Below, piece by piece: positions 6,994 to 7,052 of a stretch of DNA of 7,052 bases. This stretch comes from an uncultured Phycisphaerales bacterium (GTDB lineage Bacteria; Planctomycetota; Phycisphaerae; Sedimentisphaerales; Anaerobacaceae): contig CALMMH010000203.1 of the NCBI GenBank assembly GCA_937868145.1, forward strand, positions 1-7,052, given 5' to 3'. The position numbers were made by a program, and so were the translations under genes. The notes under the pieces are model-generated. The model made no database searches, was not told the DNA's origin, and worked only from the letters and a program-made list of their open reading frames with translations. Position 1 is the first letter of the stretch. Each line of letters opens with the position of its first letter.

Positions 6994-7052
6994 ATGAAAA
7001 CGCTGTGGCAGGACGTTCGATACGGGATGCGGATGCTGGGCAAGTCGCCGGG
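6994..7052 (+). CDS. ADOP-family permease, copy D (N-terminus only, cut by window edge)
   Basis: Nineteen complete codons plus two bases of the twentieth are visible, reading MKTLWQDVRYGMRMLGKSPG. This is the amphipathic cytoplasmic lead-in that precedes helix 1 in copies B and C and in ADOP proteins generally. It matches copy C at most positions. The strong ribosome-binding site and the seam shared with copy C support a real gene start. Nothing can be said about completeness or specificity, since the frame simply runs off the window. Confidence 0.88.
   Translation, partial: MKTLWQDVRYGMRMLGKSP

Noticed and set aside
1..7052. ABC ATPase, CRISPR array, tRNA or insertion sequence within the window
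   Set aside because: I saw no Walker A or signature motif in the permease frames, no regularly spaced identical repeats, no cloverleaf-like stretch and no transposase. All space apart from the 114-base spacer is taken by the four permease genes.

Overview
The whole window is coding on the + strand except for one spacer of about 114 bases. It holds a head-to-tail array of at least four paralogous membrane proteins. The first gene is cut at its 5' end, the next two are complete (802 and 813 residues), and the fourth shows only its first 20 codons before the window ends. All have the architecture of the ADOP family ('Acidobacterial duplicated orphan permease'). This is a MacB/FtsX-type permease built from two copies of the unit [membrane helix, periplasmic MacB-like core domain, three-helix FtsX permease domain], with no fused ATPase.

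Layout: 1-2010 is the 3' part of ADOP copy A. Bases 2011-2124 form a spacer that holds a long inverted repeat with 8-nt periodicity and a doubtful 35-codon ORF whose stop overlaps the next start codon. 2125-4533 is ADOP copy B, 4543-6984 is copy C, and 6994-7052 is the start of copy D. The B/C and C/D junctions are only 9 nt, with the Shine-Dalgarno sequence overlapping the stop codon of the gene before. Those two junctions are nearly identical in DNA sequence. The A/B junction is different and longer. No ABC ATPase, TolC-like outer-membrane factor, membrane-fusion protein or regulator lies inside the window.

Organism: GC-rich by eye with GC-rich third codon positions. Tandem ADOP arrays are best known from Acidobacteria and also occur in Planctomycetes, Verrucomicrobia and related soil or sediment lineages. 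The TTCCA-type octamers in the spacer remind me of planctomycete intergenic repeats, but this is an impression from memory. A Gram-negative bacterium of one of these phyla is the most I would claim.

How the genes work together: the tight spacing of B, C and D suggests one polycistronic unit with coupled translation. The membrane helices and C-terminal tails are well conserved between copies and the periplasmic portions are not, as expected for a duplicated export or mechanotransmission scaffold whose copies differ in substrate or partner. The substrate is unknown. I do not see a clearly new system. The most unusual items are the 8-nt-periodic inverted repeat in the A/B spacer and the near-identical seams between gene copies.
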